Shown here piece by piece: positions 53,675 to 62,574 of a stretch of 64,000 nucleotides of DNA. The notes beneath the pieces were generated by a model. The model saw only the letters and a list, made by a program, of their open reading frames with translations. It did no database searches and was not told where the DNA came from. Source of the DNA: Pseudoxanthomonas mexicana (GTDB lineage: Bacteria > Pseudomonadota > Gammaproteobacteria > Xanthomonadales > Xanthomonadaceae); NCBI RefSeq assembly GCF_001556105.1, contig NZ_LSIF01000073.1, positions 62,001-126,000 of the forward strand, given 5' to 3'. Every line of letters begins with the position of its first letter. Within the stretch, counting starts at the first letter, position 1. A program made the translations under genes and the position numbers.

Positions 53675-56600
53675 ATGATCGGATCGCGCCGGCGCGGCAA
53701 GAACCCGCACGCCGAAGCCGACCAGTTCCGACGCCGTGCGGTGACCGGCTTCGCCATCGTGGCGTTGTGCCTGATTGGCCTGGGGGCCTGGTACTTCAAG
53801 TTGCAGGTCATCGACCACGCCGACTACGCCACGCGCTCGGAAGCCAACCGCATCCGGCCGCGGCCGGTCGTGCCGGGACGCGGCACCATCTACGACCGCA
53901 ACGGCCTGCTGCTGGCGGAGAACGTGCCGGCGTTCCGCCTCGACGTGACGCCCGACAAGGTCAAGGAGCCGGCGAAGCTGGTCGCCGACCTGGCGAAGAT
54001 CATCGAACTCTCGCCCGAGGACATCGAGCGCTTCGACGCCACCCGCAAGGCCACGCGCGGCTTCCGCCCGATCACGCTGAAACTGCGCGTGAGCGAGGAA
54101 GAGATGGCGCGCTTCGCGGTGGACCGCTGGCGTTATCCCGGCGTGGAACTGGTGCCGTACCTGACCCGCCGGTATCCCTACGGCGAACTGTTCGCGCACA
54201 TCGTCGGCTACGTCGGTCGCGTCGATGAAAAGGATCTCGAAACCCTGGGCGAGATCAATTCGGCGCTGACCCATATCGGCAAGACCGGGCTCGAGCGCTA
54301 CTACGACGAGCAGCTGCGCGGAAAGATCGGCTACGAGAAGGTCGAGACCAACGTGGAAGGCCGCGCGCTGCGCGTGGTCGGCCGCGTGCCGGCGCAGGCG
54401 GGCACCGACCTGCGCCTGAGCGTGGATGCGAAGCTGCAGCAGGCCATCGTCGATTCGTTCGGCGAACTGGAGGGCTCGGCCATCGCGGTCGATCCGCGCA
54501 CCGGCGAAATCCTGGCGATGGTCAGCCTGCCCAGCTACGACCCCAACCTGTTCGTCAACGGTATTTCCAGCAAGGACTTCAAGCTGCTCAACGACAACCC
54601 GTCGCGGCCGCAGTTCAACCGCCTGGTGCTGGGCGGCGTGGCGCCGGGCTCGACGCTGAAGCCGTTGATCGCGCTGGCCGGCCTGGACAGCGGCAAGCGC
54701 AAGCCCGAAGACACGGTGGTGTCCACCGGCATGTTCTACCTGCCCGGCACCAGCCGCGGCTGGGGCGACGCCAGCCGGCGCGGCCACGGCGTGACCAACC
54801 TGCGCAAGTCGATCTCGCAGTCGGTCAACACCTACTACTACCGGCTCGCGCTGGACCTGGGCATCGCGCAGTTCGACGACTACATGGAGCACTACGGCTT
54901 CGGCCAGCCGACCGGCGTGGACCTGCGTGGCGAGATCGGCGGCATCCTGCCGTCGCCGGCGGCCAAGTTGAAAGCGCGCAAGGAACGCTGGTATCCCGGC
55001 GACACGGTCAACGTCGCCATCGGCCAGGGCGACTGGAAGGTCACCCCGCTGCAACTGGTGCGCGCCACCGCGGGTATCGCCAACGGGCAGATGCGTCGGC
55101 CGCACCTGGTCAGCGAGATGCGGGTCGGCTTCGACCGACCGTGGCAGCCGATGCCACAACCCGCGCCGATCGCGATCAGCTCCCATCCCGCGAACGTCGA
55201 GGTGGTGCGCCTGGGCATGCAGGACACCATGCAGCCCGGCGGCACCGGCTGGCGCGTCGCGCTGAATGCGCCCTACCTGATGGCGGGCAAGACCGGCACC
55301 GCGCAGGTGATCAGCCGTCGTGGCACCGCCGCGGTCGATCCGCGCAGCCTGCCGATGCACCTGCGCCACCGTTCGCTGTTCGTCGGCTTCGCGCCGGCCG
55401 ACAACCCGACGATCGCCATCGCCATCGCGGTGGAAGGCGGCGGTTACGGCGGCAGCACCGCCGGCCCGATGGCGCGCAAGATCTTCGATGCCTACCTGCT
55501 GGGCAAGATGCCGGAGAAGGAAGGCGAGGAGGCCGTTCCTGGTGCTGCACCACCCGCAACGACACCGGCACCGGAGGTGATGCCGCCATCGCCAGTGCCC
55601 GCTACGCCCGCGAATCCTGGCCCCTCTCCCGCCGGGAGAGGGGCTTGCACGCGCGCGCGCATTGCAGGAGACGCACGCATGACCGAGCTGCTGCGCTGGG
55701 GCTTCGATCTGTTGCGCCACCTGCTGCGCACGGTGGACTGGCTGCTGCTGGGCGCCTTGCTGGCGCTGATGGGCATCGGACTGGCGGTGCTGTACAGCGC
55801 GGGCGGCGAGGCGCTGGGCGATCGCCTGGTGCTGGCGCAGGGCGTGCGCTTCGGCGTCGGCCTGGTGGCGATGTGGGCGCTGTCGCGCGTGACCCCCGTG
55901 CGCTTGCGTGCCTGGACGCCGGGCGTGTTCGCTGTGGCGCTGGTGCCGCTGGTGCTGGTGCTGTTCATCGGTACCGGCAAGCATGGCGCGCACTGGATCG
56001 ACCTGAAGTTCTTCTACCTGCAGCCCTCGGAACTGCTGAAGATCGCGCTGCCGATGATGCTGGCGTGGTACCTGCACCGCGAGCCGCTGCCGCCGGGCTG
56101 GCGCACGACGAGCGTGTCGGCGTTGTTGATCGGCCTGCCGACCGGGCTGATCCTGCTGCAGCCGGACTTCGGTACGGCGATGCTGGTGGCGGCCAGCGGC
56201 GTGTTCGGGCTGTACCTCGCCGGGCTGTCGTGGTGGTGGTTCATCACCGCTGGCGTGGTCGGCGGTACGGCGGTGGGCCTGGTGATGTTCGCGCCGATCT
56301 CGTGGTTCTCGTTCCTGCGCGAATACCAGCAGAACCGCATCCTGACCTTCCGCGATCCCGAGAACGATCCGCTTGGCGCAGGCTGGAACATCCTGCAGTC
56401 GAAGATCGCCATCGGCGGTGGCGGCTGGAGCGGCAAGGGCTGGGGCGAGGGCTCGCAATCGCACCTGGACTACCTGCCGGAGCACACCACCGATTTCATC
56501 TTCTCGGTGCTGTCGGAGGAGTTCGGCTGGATGGGCGTGATGGTGGCGCTGACGCTGTACCTGTTCGTCGTCGGTCGTTGCCTGTGGATCGCGATGGATG

Positions 56601-56815
56601 CGCGCGACACCTATTCGCGACTGCTCGCCGGCACACTGGGCATGGCGCTGTTCGTCTACGTCGTCGTCAACGGCGGCATGGTGTCGGGCCTGCTGCCGGT
56701 GGTCGGTGTGCCGATGCCGCTGCTGAGCTACGGCGGTACGTCGGCGGTCTCGCTGCTCGCAGGCTTGGGCCTGGTGATGGCAGTGCGCGCGCATCGGCCC
56801 GTGCACGGGTACTGA
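53675..56815 (+). CDS. mrdA: PBP2 (MrdA) reading frame fused in frame to RodA
   Basis: One open frame of 1046 codons. Residues 1 to about 640 are penicillin-binding protein 2: transmembrane helix FAIVALCLIGLGAWYF, a PBP dimerisation domain, and transpeptidase motifs S326-T-L-K, SQSVN and K539-T-G-T. Residues 669-1046 are RodA. The linker (about 640-668) is Pro-rich and includes a palindromic repeat read as PSPAGRG; it has no membrane helix. PBP2 ends in the periplasm whereas RodA must start in the cytoplasm, so a true fusion would be topologically awkward. rodA keeps its own ATG and ribosome-binding site at 55679. A one-base shift would let mrdA stop at TGA 55680-55682, overlapping that ATG. 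Confidence 0.85.
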   Translation: MIGSRRRGKNPHAEADQFRRRAVTGFAIVALCLIGLGAWYFKLQVIDHADYATRSEANRIRPRPVVPGRGTIYDRNGLLLAENVPAFRLDVTPDKVKEPAKLVADLAKIIELSPEDIERFDATRKATRGFRPITLKLRVSEEEMARFAVDRWRYPGVELVPYLTRRYPYGELFAHIVGYVGRVDEKDLETLGEINSALTHIGKTGLERYYDEQLRGKIGYEKVETNVEGRALRVVGRVPAQAGTDLRLSVDAKLQQAIVDSFGELEGSAIAVDPRTGEILAMVSLPSYDPNLFVNGISSKDFKLLNDNPSRPQFNRLVLGGVAPGSTLKPLIALAGLDSGKRKPEDTVVSTGMFYLPGTSRGWGDASRRGHGVTNLRKSISQSVNTYYYRLALDLGIAQFDDYMEHYGFGQPTGVDLRGEIGGILPSPAAKLKARKERWYPGDTVNVAIGQGDWKVTPLQLVRATAGIANGQMRRPHLVSEMRVGFDRPWQPMPQPAPIAISSHPANVEVVRLGMQDTMQPGGTGWRVALNAPYLMAGKTGTAQVISRRGTAAVDPRSLPMHLRHRSLFVGFAPADNPTIAIAIAVEGGGYGGSTAGPMARKIFDAYLLGKMPEKEGEEAVPGAAPPATTPAPEVMPPSPVPATPANPGPSPAGRGACTRARIAGDARMTELLRWGFDLLRHLLRTVDWLLLGALLALMGIGLAVLYSAGGEALGDRLVLAQGVRFGVGLVAMWALSRVTPVRLRAWTPGVFAVALVPLVLVLFIGTGKHGAHWIDLKFFYLQPSELLKIALPMMLAWYLHREPLPPGWRTTSVSALLIGLPTGLILLQPDFGTAMLVAASGVFGLYLAGLSWWWFITAGVVGGTAVGLVMFAPISWFSFLREYQQNRILTFRDPENDPLGAGWNILQSKIAIGGGGWSGKGWGEGSQSHLDYLPEHTTDFIFSVLSEEFGWMGVMVALTLYLFVVGRCLWIAMDARDTYSRLLAGTLGMALFVYVVVNGGMVSGLLPVVGVPMPLLSYGGTSAVSLLAGLGLVMAVRAHRPVHGY
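55621..55643. repeat. palindromic repeat copy 3, at the mrdA/rodA junction
   Basis: CCCCTCTCCC, GCC, GGGAGAGGGG: identical to copy 1 in mreC. It lies 35 bases before the rodA ATG and keeps the mrdA frame open into rodA. Confidence 0.85.
55679..56815 (+). CDS. rodA: RodA peptidoglycan glycosyltransferase (internal start of the fused frame)
   Basis: A 378-residue SEDS glycosyltransferase if translated from ATG 55679, which has GGAG about eight bases upstream. About ten membrane helices start with VDWLLLGALLALMGIGLAVLY. SEDS signatures include LQPSELLKIALPMMLAWYL, LILLQPDFGTAMLV, ENDPLGAGWNILQSKIAIGGGGWSGKGWGEGSQSHLDYLPEHTTDFIFSVLSEE-type segments, and the closing GLLPVVGVPMPLLSYGGTS. Basic residues R6, R13 and R17 favour a cytoplasmic N-terminus, as in separate RodA proteins. 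It polymerises lipid II with PBP2. It shares its frame with the upstream mrdA. Confidence 0.85.
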   Translation: MTELLRWGFDLLRHLLRTVDWLLLGALLALMGIGLAVLYSAGGEALGDRLVLAQGVRFGVGLVAMWALSRVTPVRLRAWTPGVFAVALVPLVLVLFIGTGKHGAHWIDLKFFYLQPSELLKIALPMMLAWYLHREPLPPGWRTTSVSALLIGLPTGLILLQPDFGTAMLVAASGVFGLYLAGLSWWWFITAGVVGGTAVGLVMFAPISWFSFLREYQQNRILTFRDPENDPLGAGWNILQSKIAIGGGGWSGKGWGEGSQSHLDYLPEHTTDFIFSVLSEEFGWMGVMVALTLYLFVVGRCLWIAMDARDTYSRLLAGTLGMALFVYVVVNGGMVSGLLPVVGVPMPLLSYGGTSAVSLLAGLGLVMAVRAHRPVHGY

Positions 56816-56887
56816 CCTCATCGACTCACGTCTGCGCACCGCGTGCTGTTCACCCTGCTTCGAAACGTGCGTGCTACCCTCGCGCCG

Positions 56888-58033
56888 ATGATGCGACGCG
56901 CTCTTCCCTGTCTGCTGGTGCTCGGCCTCGCGGCCTGCGCCACACCGCAACCGCCGGCGCCGGCGTCCACGGCGTCCGATGCTCCTCCCGCACCTGCCTC
57001 CGCCACGCCGGCCGAAACGTCGGTCGAGCGCGTCGCCGAGGTGTCGCCCGAGGCCTTGAAGCCGGTCGATTTCCCCACGGCGCGTGCACAGTTCGTGCGC
57101 GATACGGCGGCGAAGTACGGCATCGCGCCGGCCGAGATCGAGGCCACGCTGGCGAAGGCGCAGTTCCTCGACAGCGTGGTCGCGGCGATGTCGCGTCCCG
57201 CCGAACGGGTGAAGCCGTGGAGCGAGTACCGCGTCGGTTTCCTCACGCAGTCGCGCATCGATGGCGGCCGCACGTTCATCGCCGCGCACCGCGACGAATT
57301 GACCCGTGTCGAACAGCAGTACGGCGTGCCCGCCGAGGTGATCGTCTCGATCATCGGCGTGGAAACCAGCTACGGTGGTTTCACCGGCCGGCACAAGGTG
57401 CTGGACGCGCTGTACACGCTGGCGTTCCGCTACCCGCGCACGGGCAATCCCGAGCGCGCCGCCTATGAACACCGTCGCGAGCAGTTCTTCCGCGACGAAC
57501 TGGCGCAGCTGTTCGCGCTGGGCCGCGAGGAGAAGCTCGATATCGCCTCGCTGACCGGCAGCTACGCCGGCGCGATGGGGTTGGGCCAGTTCATGCCGTC
57601 GAGCTACCGCGAGTTCGCGGTGGACGGCAATGGCGACGGCCGCCGCGATCTGTTCACGACCTATCCGGATATCTTCGCCTCGATCGCCAACTACTTCCGC
57701 AAGAAGGGCGGCGAGCGTGGCGGCTGGGTGCCGGGTGGCGCGGTGGTGGCGCGTGCGCAGCTGCAGGACGGTTTCGCCGAGTTCAATCCGGAGACGTGGA
57801 CGCCGGACTACACGCTCGCGCAACTGGCCGAGAAGGGCTATCGCCCGCTCGATCCGGTGGCGCCCGATGCGACCGCGACGCTCGTGCAACTGGATGGCGC
57901 CGACGGCAAGCAGTATTGGCTGGGCTTCCAGAATTACTACGCGATCACCCGCTACAACAATTCCAAGATGTACGCGATGGCGGTGCACCAGCTGTCGCAG
58001 GCGATCGCCGGCCGCGAGATTCCGCCGGCATGA
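56888..58033 (+). CDS. mltB: membrane-bound lytic murein transglycosylase B
   Basis: A 381-residue lipoprotein (lipobox LAAC) that cuts peptidoglycan glycan strands to 1,6-anhydro ends. A Pro/Ala-rich linker (about 20-50) precedes the MltB domain with catalytic E159 in IGVETSYGG, YAGAMGLGQFMPSSYREFAVDGNGDG-like core and the C-terminal GFQNYYAITRYNNSKMYAMAV. ATG 56888 puts the lipobox at the right distance; the next ATG is the following codon. It overlaps rlpA by four bases. Confidence 0.95.
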   Translation: MMRRALPCLLVLGLAACATPQPPAPASTASDAPPAPASATPAETSVERVAEVSPEALKPVDFPTARAQFVRDTAAKYGIAPAEIEATLAKAQFLDSVVAAMSRPAERVKPWSEYRVGFLTQSRIDGGRTFIAAHRDELTRVEQQYGVPAEVIVSIIGVETSYGGFTGRHKVLDALYTLAFRYPRTGNPERAAYEHRREQFFRDELAQLFALGREEKLDIASLTGSYAGAMGLGQFMPSSYREFAVDGNGDGRRDLFTTYPDIFASIANYFRKKGGERGGWVPGGAVVARAQLQDGFAEFNPETWTPDYTLAQLAEKGYRPLDPVAPDATATLVQLDGADGKQYWLGFQNYYAITRYNNSKMYAMAVHQLSQAIAGREIPPA

Positions 58034-59202
58034 AGTGGCTGGTCCTGCCGCTGCTGGCGGTGGCCCTGGCCGCGTGCAGCACGGCACCGAAGAAGTCGTC
58101 GCCACCCTCCGCGTCTGGCCACACGGGCAAGCCGTCACCCACGGCGCCATCGTCCTCCATCGCCGGCAAGGACTGTTCGCGCTACGCCGCGGCGCAGGAA
58201 GACCTGTCCACGCGCGGCGACTACACCGCCGGTGGGCTCTACAAGCCGGGCGTTTCCGACACCACGCCGGACCACGTGCCCGACCTGGACTGCATCCGCG
58301 AACCGGTCGTCACGGCCGAAGCGCGCTCGCGCGTGGGCAACAAGTCGCCGTATTCGGTGCTGGGCAAGCAGTACAAGGTGCTCGACCGCGTCGACGGCTA
58401 CGTCGAACAGGGCACGGCGTCGTACTACGGCAACAAGTTCCATGGTCGCCGTACGTCCAACCAGGAGGTGTACGACATGTACGCCTACAGCGCCGCGCAC
58501 AAGTCGCTGCCACTGCCGAGCTTCGCCCGCGTGACCAACCTGGACAACGGCCAGTCGGTGGTCGTGCGCGTCAATGATCGCGGGCCGTTCCACGAAGGCC
58601 GCGTGATCGACCTCAGCTATGCCGCTGCGGTCCGGTTGGGCATCACCCAGCGCGGCACCGGCCGGGTGGAAGTGCGCGCGCTGACGCCGGACGGCAGCAC
58701 GCTCGCCGCTGCGCCTACGCCCGGGCCTTCGTCGTCGGCGATCGACCGGCTGGTCGGGCAGTTGCCGAGGGAATCCGCGCGTTACCACGTGCCCGCGAAA
58801 GCCGGCGATACGCCGAGTGCGGCCGGCTTCGATGCCTGGATGAAGGCCAACGGCGTGCGCGTGGCGTCGGGCAAGCCCGGTACGCCGGCGGTCTCGCCAG
58901 CGCCGTCTCCAGTGCCGTCCGCGACGCAGGCGGTGGTCGTTACGGACGTCTCGCCGGTCGCCTCGATGCCCTCGGCCCTGCAACTGCAGGTCGCCAGCTT
59001 TTCCAGCCGCGACAACGCCGACCGCGCGCTTGCACGGTTGACGGCCGCCGGCATTGCCGACGCGCGGCTCAGTGACGTGCCGGGCGCCGACCGTCCGCTG
59101 TGGCGCTTGCGTGTAGGCGCCCGCGATGCGGCCTCGGCCGAAGCGCTGGCGGGCCGGATCGCCAGCCTGGGCTTCGGGCGACCGCAGATCGTCCGCGAGT
59201 AG
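58030..59202 (+). CDS. rlpA: RlpA-like septal lipoprotein with SPOR domain
   Basis: A 390-residue lipoprotein (VALAAC). The double-psi beta-barrel domain (about 125-220) has GTASYYGNKFHGRRTSNQEVYDMYA, the catalytic-type aspartate region VRVNDRGPFHEGRVIDLSYAAA, and the C-terminal SPOR domain (about 315-390; LQLQVASFSSRDNADRALARL) for binding denuded glycan strands. A Pro/Ser-rich linker connects them. RlpA in Pseudomonas is a lytic transglycosylase acting on denuded strands. It is co-transcribed with mltB. Confidence 0.95.
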   Translation: MKWLVLPLLAVALAACSTAPKKSSPPSASGHTGKPSPTAPSSSIAGKDCSRYAAAQEDLSTRGDYTAGGLYKPGVSDTTPDHVPDLDCIREPVVTAEARSRVGNKSPYSVLGKQYKVLDRVDGYVEQGTASYYGNKFHGRRTSNQEVYDMYAYSAAHKSLPLPSFARVTNLDNGQSVVVRVNDRGPFHEGRVIDLSYAAAVRLGITQRGTGRVEVRALTPDGSTLAAAPTPGPSSSAIDRLVGQLPRESARYHVPAKAGDTPSAAGFDAWMKANGVRVASGKPGTPAVSPAPSPVPSATQAVVVTDVSPVASMPSALQLQVASFSSRDNADRALARLTAAGIADARLSDVPGADRPLWRLRVGARDAASAEALAGRIASLGFGRPQIVRE

Positions 59203-59318
59203 ATCCGACGCGGCCATCCGCCGGTTTTTTACTTGTTTCCAACCCAAGCCGCAGTCCGCGTCCCTACAATATTCGCTTGAACCGTCAGGCCCACGGCCTT
59301 GCCAGGAGTTTTCCGCCG

Positions 59319-60446
59319 ATGAAGTTCCGTTTCGCTCTCGCCGCGCTCGCGACCACCGCCATGGGCCTGGCCATCGCCCAGACCCCCGCCGCCTGGGTGC
59401 TGATGGACTACATCACCGGCCAGGTGCTGGCGGGTGAGAACTACAACGAGCGCGTCGAGCCGGCCAGCATCACCAAGGTCATGACCTCGTACGTGCTCGC
59501 CGCCGAGCAGAAGAACGGCAAGATCAAGCCGACCGACCAGGTGATGATGAGCGAACGCGCCTGGCGCGAAGGTGGGGCCGGCACCGACGGCAGCTACAGC
59601 GGTTTCGCCGTCAACAAGACGGCGTCGCTGCTGGACATGGAAACCGGCATGGCCGTGCAGTCGGGCAACGACGCCGCCATCGCACTGGCCGAACATGCCG
59701 CCGGCAGCCAGGAGGCATTTGCCGCGCTGATGAACAACTACGCCGCGCAGATCGGCATGAAGGGCTCGCACTTCGCCAACGCGCACGGCCTGTCGGCACC
59801 GGAGCACTACTCGACCGCCTACGACCTGGCGCTGCTCGGCCGCGCGCTGATCCGCGAATATCCGGAGCAGTACGCGTTCAACAAGATCAAGGAATTCACG
59901 GTCGGCACCATCACCCAGCCGAACCGCAACCTGCTGCTGTGGCGCGATGCCAGCGTCGACGGCATCAAGACCGGCCACCATTCCGCCGCGGGCTACTGCC
60001 TGATGAGTTCGGCCAAGCGCGGTGACCAGCGCCTGATCGCGGTGGTGATGGGTTCGACCTCCGAGAAGCAGCGCGCCGAGGACAGCCTGGCGCTGTTGAA
60101 CTGGGGCTTCCGCTTCTACGAAACGCACCGCCTGTACGAGCCGGGCAAAGCCATCGCCACGCAGCGCGTGTGGAAGGGCCAGGCGAAGGACGTGCAGCTG
60201 GGCGTCGCACAGCCGATGCTGGTCAGCGTGCCGCGCGGCCGCTACGACGACCTGAAGCCGACGATGGACGTGCCGAAGACGCTGGTGGCGCCGATCACCG
60301 CAGGCCAGGCCATCGGCACGGTGAAGGTCACGCTGGACGGCAAGGTCGTCGCGGAATCGCCGCTGGTGGCGATCACCCCGATCGAAGAAGCCGGCTTCTT
60401 CAGGCGCCTGTGGGATGCGTTCTGGATGTGGTGGGAGTCGGAGTGA
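59319..60446 (+). CDS. serine-type D-Ala-D-Ala carboxypeptidase (PBP5/6-like)
   Basis: A 375-residue periplasmic enzyme: signal peptide FALAALATTAMGLAIAQ, active site S50-x-x-K53 (ASITKVM), SGN in VQSGNDAAIAL and KTG in VDGIKTGHHSAAG. A C-terminal beta domain (about 270-355) ends in the amphipathic anchor FFRRLWDAFWMWWE. It trims the terminal D-Ala of pentapeptides. AGGAG lies ten bases before the ATG. A terminator follows. Confidence 0.96.
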   Translation: MKFRFALAALATTAMGLAIAQTPAAWVLMDYITGQVLAGENYNERVEPASITKVMTSYVLAAEQKNGKIKPTDQVMMSERAWREGGAGTDGSYSGFAVNKTASLLDMETGMAVQSGNDAAIALAEHAAGSQEAFAALMNNYAAQIGMKGSHFANAHGLSAPEHYSTAYDLALLGRALIREYPEQYAFNKIKEFTVGTITQPNRNLLLWRDASVDGIKTGHHSAAGYCLMSSAKRGDQRLIAVVMGSTSEKQRAEDSLALLNWGFRFYETHRLYEPGKAIATQRVWKGQAKDVQLGVAQPMLVSVPRGRYDDLKPTMDVPKTLVAPITAGQAIGTVKVTLDGKVVAESPLVAITPIEEAGFFRRLWDAFWMWWESE

Positions 60447-60469
60447 TCCGGCGCTCCATCCCCTGAAGA

Positions 60470-60495
60470 AAAGGCCGGCGCATGCCGGCCTTTTT
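60470..60495. terminator. Rho-independent terminator, probably bidirectional
   Basis: AAAGGCCGGC (60470-60479), loop GCAT, GCCGGCCTTT (60484-60493), then more T: a textbook terminator for the carboxypeptidase, with an A-rich 5' side that also suits the convergent transporter gene. Confidence 0.9.
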
Positions 60496-60511
60496 CATTC
60501 CTGCGGACCCC

Positions 60512-61405
60512 TCACAGGCCGGCGGCGACCAGCGCGATGGCGATGATCGCCAGCGGAATCGCCAGCAGGTTCATGCGACTGAGCCGTTCGCGGAACAACA
60601 GCGTGCCGGCCAGCGTGCCCAGCACGACCACGCCGATGTTCATCGTGGAGAACACGACGGCCGGGTTGTCCGGCAACGCGCGATGCGCCTTCACGTAGAA
60701 GAGGATGTTGCCGAAGTTGAGCAGGCCCAACAGCAGGCCGGCGCCGAGTGCTGACAGCGTGAGCTCCGGGCCGCCACGCGCGCGCCGCACCACCTGCACC
60801 GCCATCATCACGACGAAGGCGGCGACGAACGCGACCTGCAGCGATGCCGCGAACGGCGTGCCGGCGGCTGCGATGTGTTTCAGCAGCACGTCCACGCTGG
60901 CATAGCCGACCAGCACCACTAGCGGCAGGCCCCAGCCGGTCCAGCGGTCTTCGGTCTGCGCAGTGTCGGTGCGCGGGCGCAACACCAGCAGCACGACCGC
61001 CAGCAGGCCGAGCCCGAGGCCGGCCAGTCGCCGCGCATCGGCCTGTTCGCCGAACCACAGGAATGCGGCCAGCAACGACAGCACCAGCGACATGCGCTGG
61101 GCGATGTCGGTACGCACGATGCCGGCCGCGCGAACGGAGGCCGACAACGCCAGGAAGATGCCGGGCAGCAGCACCGCCAGCAGCGCGAGCGCTGGCCAGG
61201 GTGCGTGGGCCGCCGCAAGCGCCGACAACGGTGGATCCAGCAGGGTGAAGCAGAGCAGCGACGCGGCGAGGTAGTTCCAGGCGATGCCCTGGGCGGTGTC
61301 GATGCCGCGTCGCTGCATGAGCTTCAGCAGGACCGAGACCAGCACGCTGCAGATGACACTGGAGAGCAGGAAGAGCACGGCGGACCTCGCGGGAAGGGTC
61401 GGCAT
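60512..61405 (-). CDS. EamA/DMT-family transporter
   Basis: A 297-residue inner-membrane protein with ten hydrophobic helices in two EamA repeats (about 10-140 and 155-297). Such drug/metabolite transporters export amino acids, nucleosides or other small molecules; substrate unknown. The gene converges on the carboxypeptidase and shares its terminator. No ribosome-binding site choice is needed because MPTLPARSAVLFLL starts the first helix directly. Confidence 0.9.
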   Translation of the reverse strand: MPTLPARSAVLFLLSSVICSVLVSVLLKLMQRRGIDTAQGIAWNYLAASLLCFTLLDPPLSALAAAHAPWPALALLAVLLPGIFLALSASVRAAGIVRTDIAQRMSLVLSLLAAFLWFGEQADARRLAGLGLGLLAVVLLVLRPRTDTAQTEDRWTGWGLPLVVLVGYASVDVLLKHIAAAGTPFAASLQVAFVAAFVVMMAVQVVRRARGGPELTLSALGAGLLLGLLNFGNILFYVKAHRALPDNPAVVFSTMNIGVVVLGTLAGTLLFRERLSRMNLLAIPLAIIAIALVAAGL

Positions 61406-61592
61406 TATCGCCGCATCGCCCTCCCGTGCCCCGGTCAGTGGCCTTCGACTGTCACTCTTTTCGTGTGTAGCGAGCGAAACCGCATTCTTCGCCTATCATC
61501 GTTGTCGGGTGATCCGGCACGCGAATGCGGGCCACGCCCGCAACGGAAGGTCCGCGGGGTGCGGGCACCATCAATCTCAAGGAGATGCACGA

Positions 61593-62555
61593 GTGAACAG
61601 GGGAACTGGCAAGACGGTAACGATGACGGCATGCCTGCTGATGGCCGCCGCGGCAACGGCGCCCGCGTGGGCGCAGCGGCAGAGCGCACAGGACCAGCGC
61701 AAGCAGCAGACCGCGGAAATCCCGACCTGCAGCAAGCCGCTGGGCTCGATCTCGGTGATCGAACCGGAGGATGGCGTGAACTGGTGGAGCGGCCAGCAGC
61801 TGCCCGCGCCGTCGAAGTTGATCAAGGTGTTCGTCAACAAGTCCCGCTGCTTCACGTTGGTGGACCGTGGCGTGGGCATGGGCGCGGCGATGGCCGAGCG
61901 CGACCTGGCGGCGAGTGGCGAGCTGCGCAACCGGTCCAACATCGGCAAGGGCCAGATCCGCGCCGCCGACTACGTGCTGGTGCCCGACCTGATCTCGCAT
62001 AACAGCAATGCGGGCGGCAACGCCATCAGTGGCCTGCTGGGCGGGCTGGTGGGCGGCAACCTCGGCCGCGTGGTCGGTGGGTTGGATATGAAGAAGAAGA
62101 CCGCCGACGTGGTGCTGACGGTCACCGACGTGCGTTCGTCAGAGCAGGTCGCGATGGCCGAAGGCAGCGCCAAGAAGACCGACATCGGCTGGGGTGCCGG
62201 CGGCAGCCTGTTTACCGGCAGCCACTGGGGCGGCGGTGGTGCCAGCGGCTACGCCAACACCGAGATCGGCCAGGTCATCACGCTGGCCTACCTGCAGGCG
62301 TACACCAACCTGGTCAGCGAACTCGGTGGCCTGTCCGGCAACGCGTCGGCCTCCAACGCCCAGCAGGCGGTGGAAATGACCAAGCCCGGCCGCCTGTTCG
62401 CCAATCCGAAGGGCACCGGCAAGGCGGTGCGTGACCTCGACCCGGGCATGATGCTGTACCCCACCGGCAACAAGGATGGCGTGATGTGGGAAGTCGAGGA
62501 CGAACTCGGCAACAAGGGCTGGGTGTCGTCCAGCCTGGTGCAGCTGGCGCGCTGA
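61593..62555 (+). CDS. CsgG/HfaB-like protein with C-terminal SH3-like segment
   Basis: A 320-residue exported protein. GTG 61593 has AAGGAG eight bases upstream; the signal peptide is MTACLLMAAAATAPAWAQ. The core resembles CsgG-type proteins (SKLIKVFVNKSRCFTLVDRGVG, GKGQIRAADYVLVPDLISHNSNAGGNAISGLLGGLVGGNLGRVVGG, KKTADVVLTVTDVRSSEQVAMAEGSAKK, GQVITLAYLQAYTNLVSEL), but with no lipobox. The last 60 residues look like an SH3-type domain (GKAVRDLDPGMMLYPTGNKDGVMWEVEDELGNKGWVSSSLVQLA). No curli genes are nearby. Role unknown; a secretion channel or envelope protein is possible. Confidence 0.8.
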   Translation: MNRGTGKTVTMTACLLMAAAATAPAWAQRQSAQDQRKQQTAEIPTCSKPLGSISVIEPEDGVNWWSGQQLPAPSKLIKVFVNKSRCFTLVDRGVGMGAAMAERDLAASGELRNRSNIGKGQIRAADYVLVPDLISHNSNAGGNAISGLLGGLVGGNLGRVVGGLDMKKKTADVVLTVTDVRSSEQVAMAEGSAKKTDIGWGAGGSLFTGSHWGGGGASGYANTEIGQVITLAYLQAYTNLVSELGGLSGNASASNAQQAVEMTKPGRLFANPKGTGKAVRDLDPGMMLYPTGNKDGVMWEVEDELGNKGWVSSSLVQLAR

Positions 62556-62574
62556 ACCGCTGCGCTGCATGAAT

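Noticed and set aside
52631..58150. A 1839-codon open frame on the minus strand across mreC to mltB
   Set aside because: It is a shadow in very GC-rich sequence: low-complexity His/Arg/Gln composition, no domain, and it covers well-supported genes on the plus strand.
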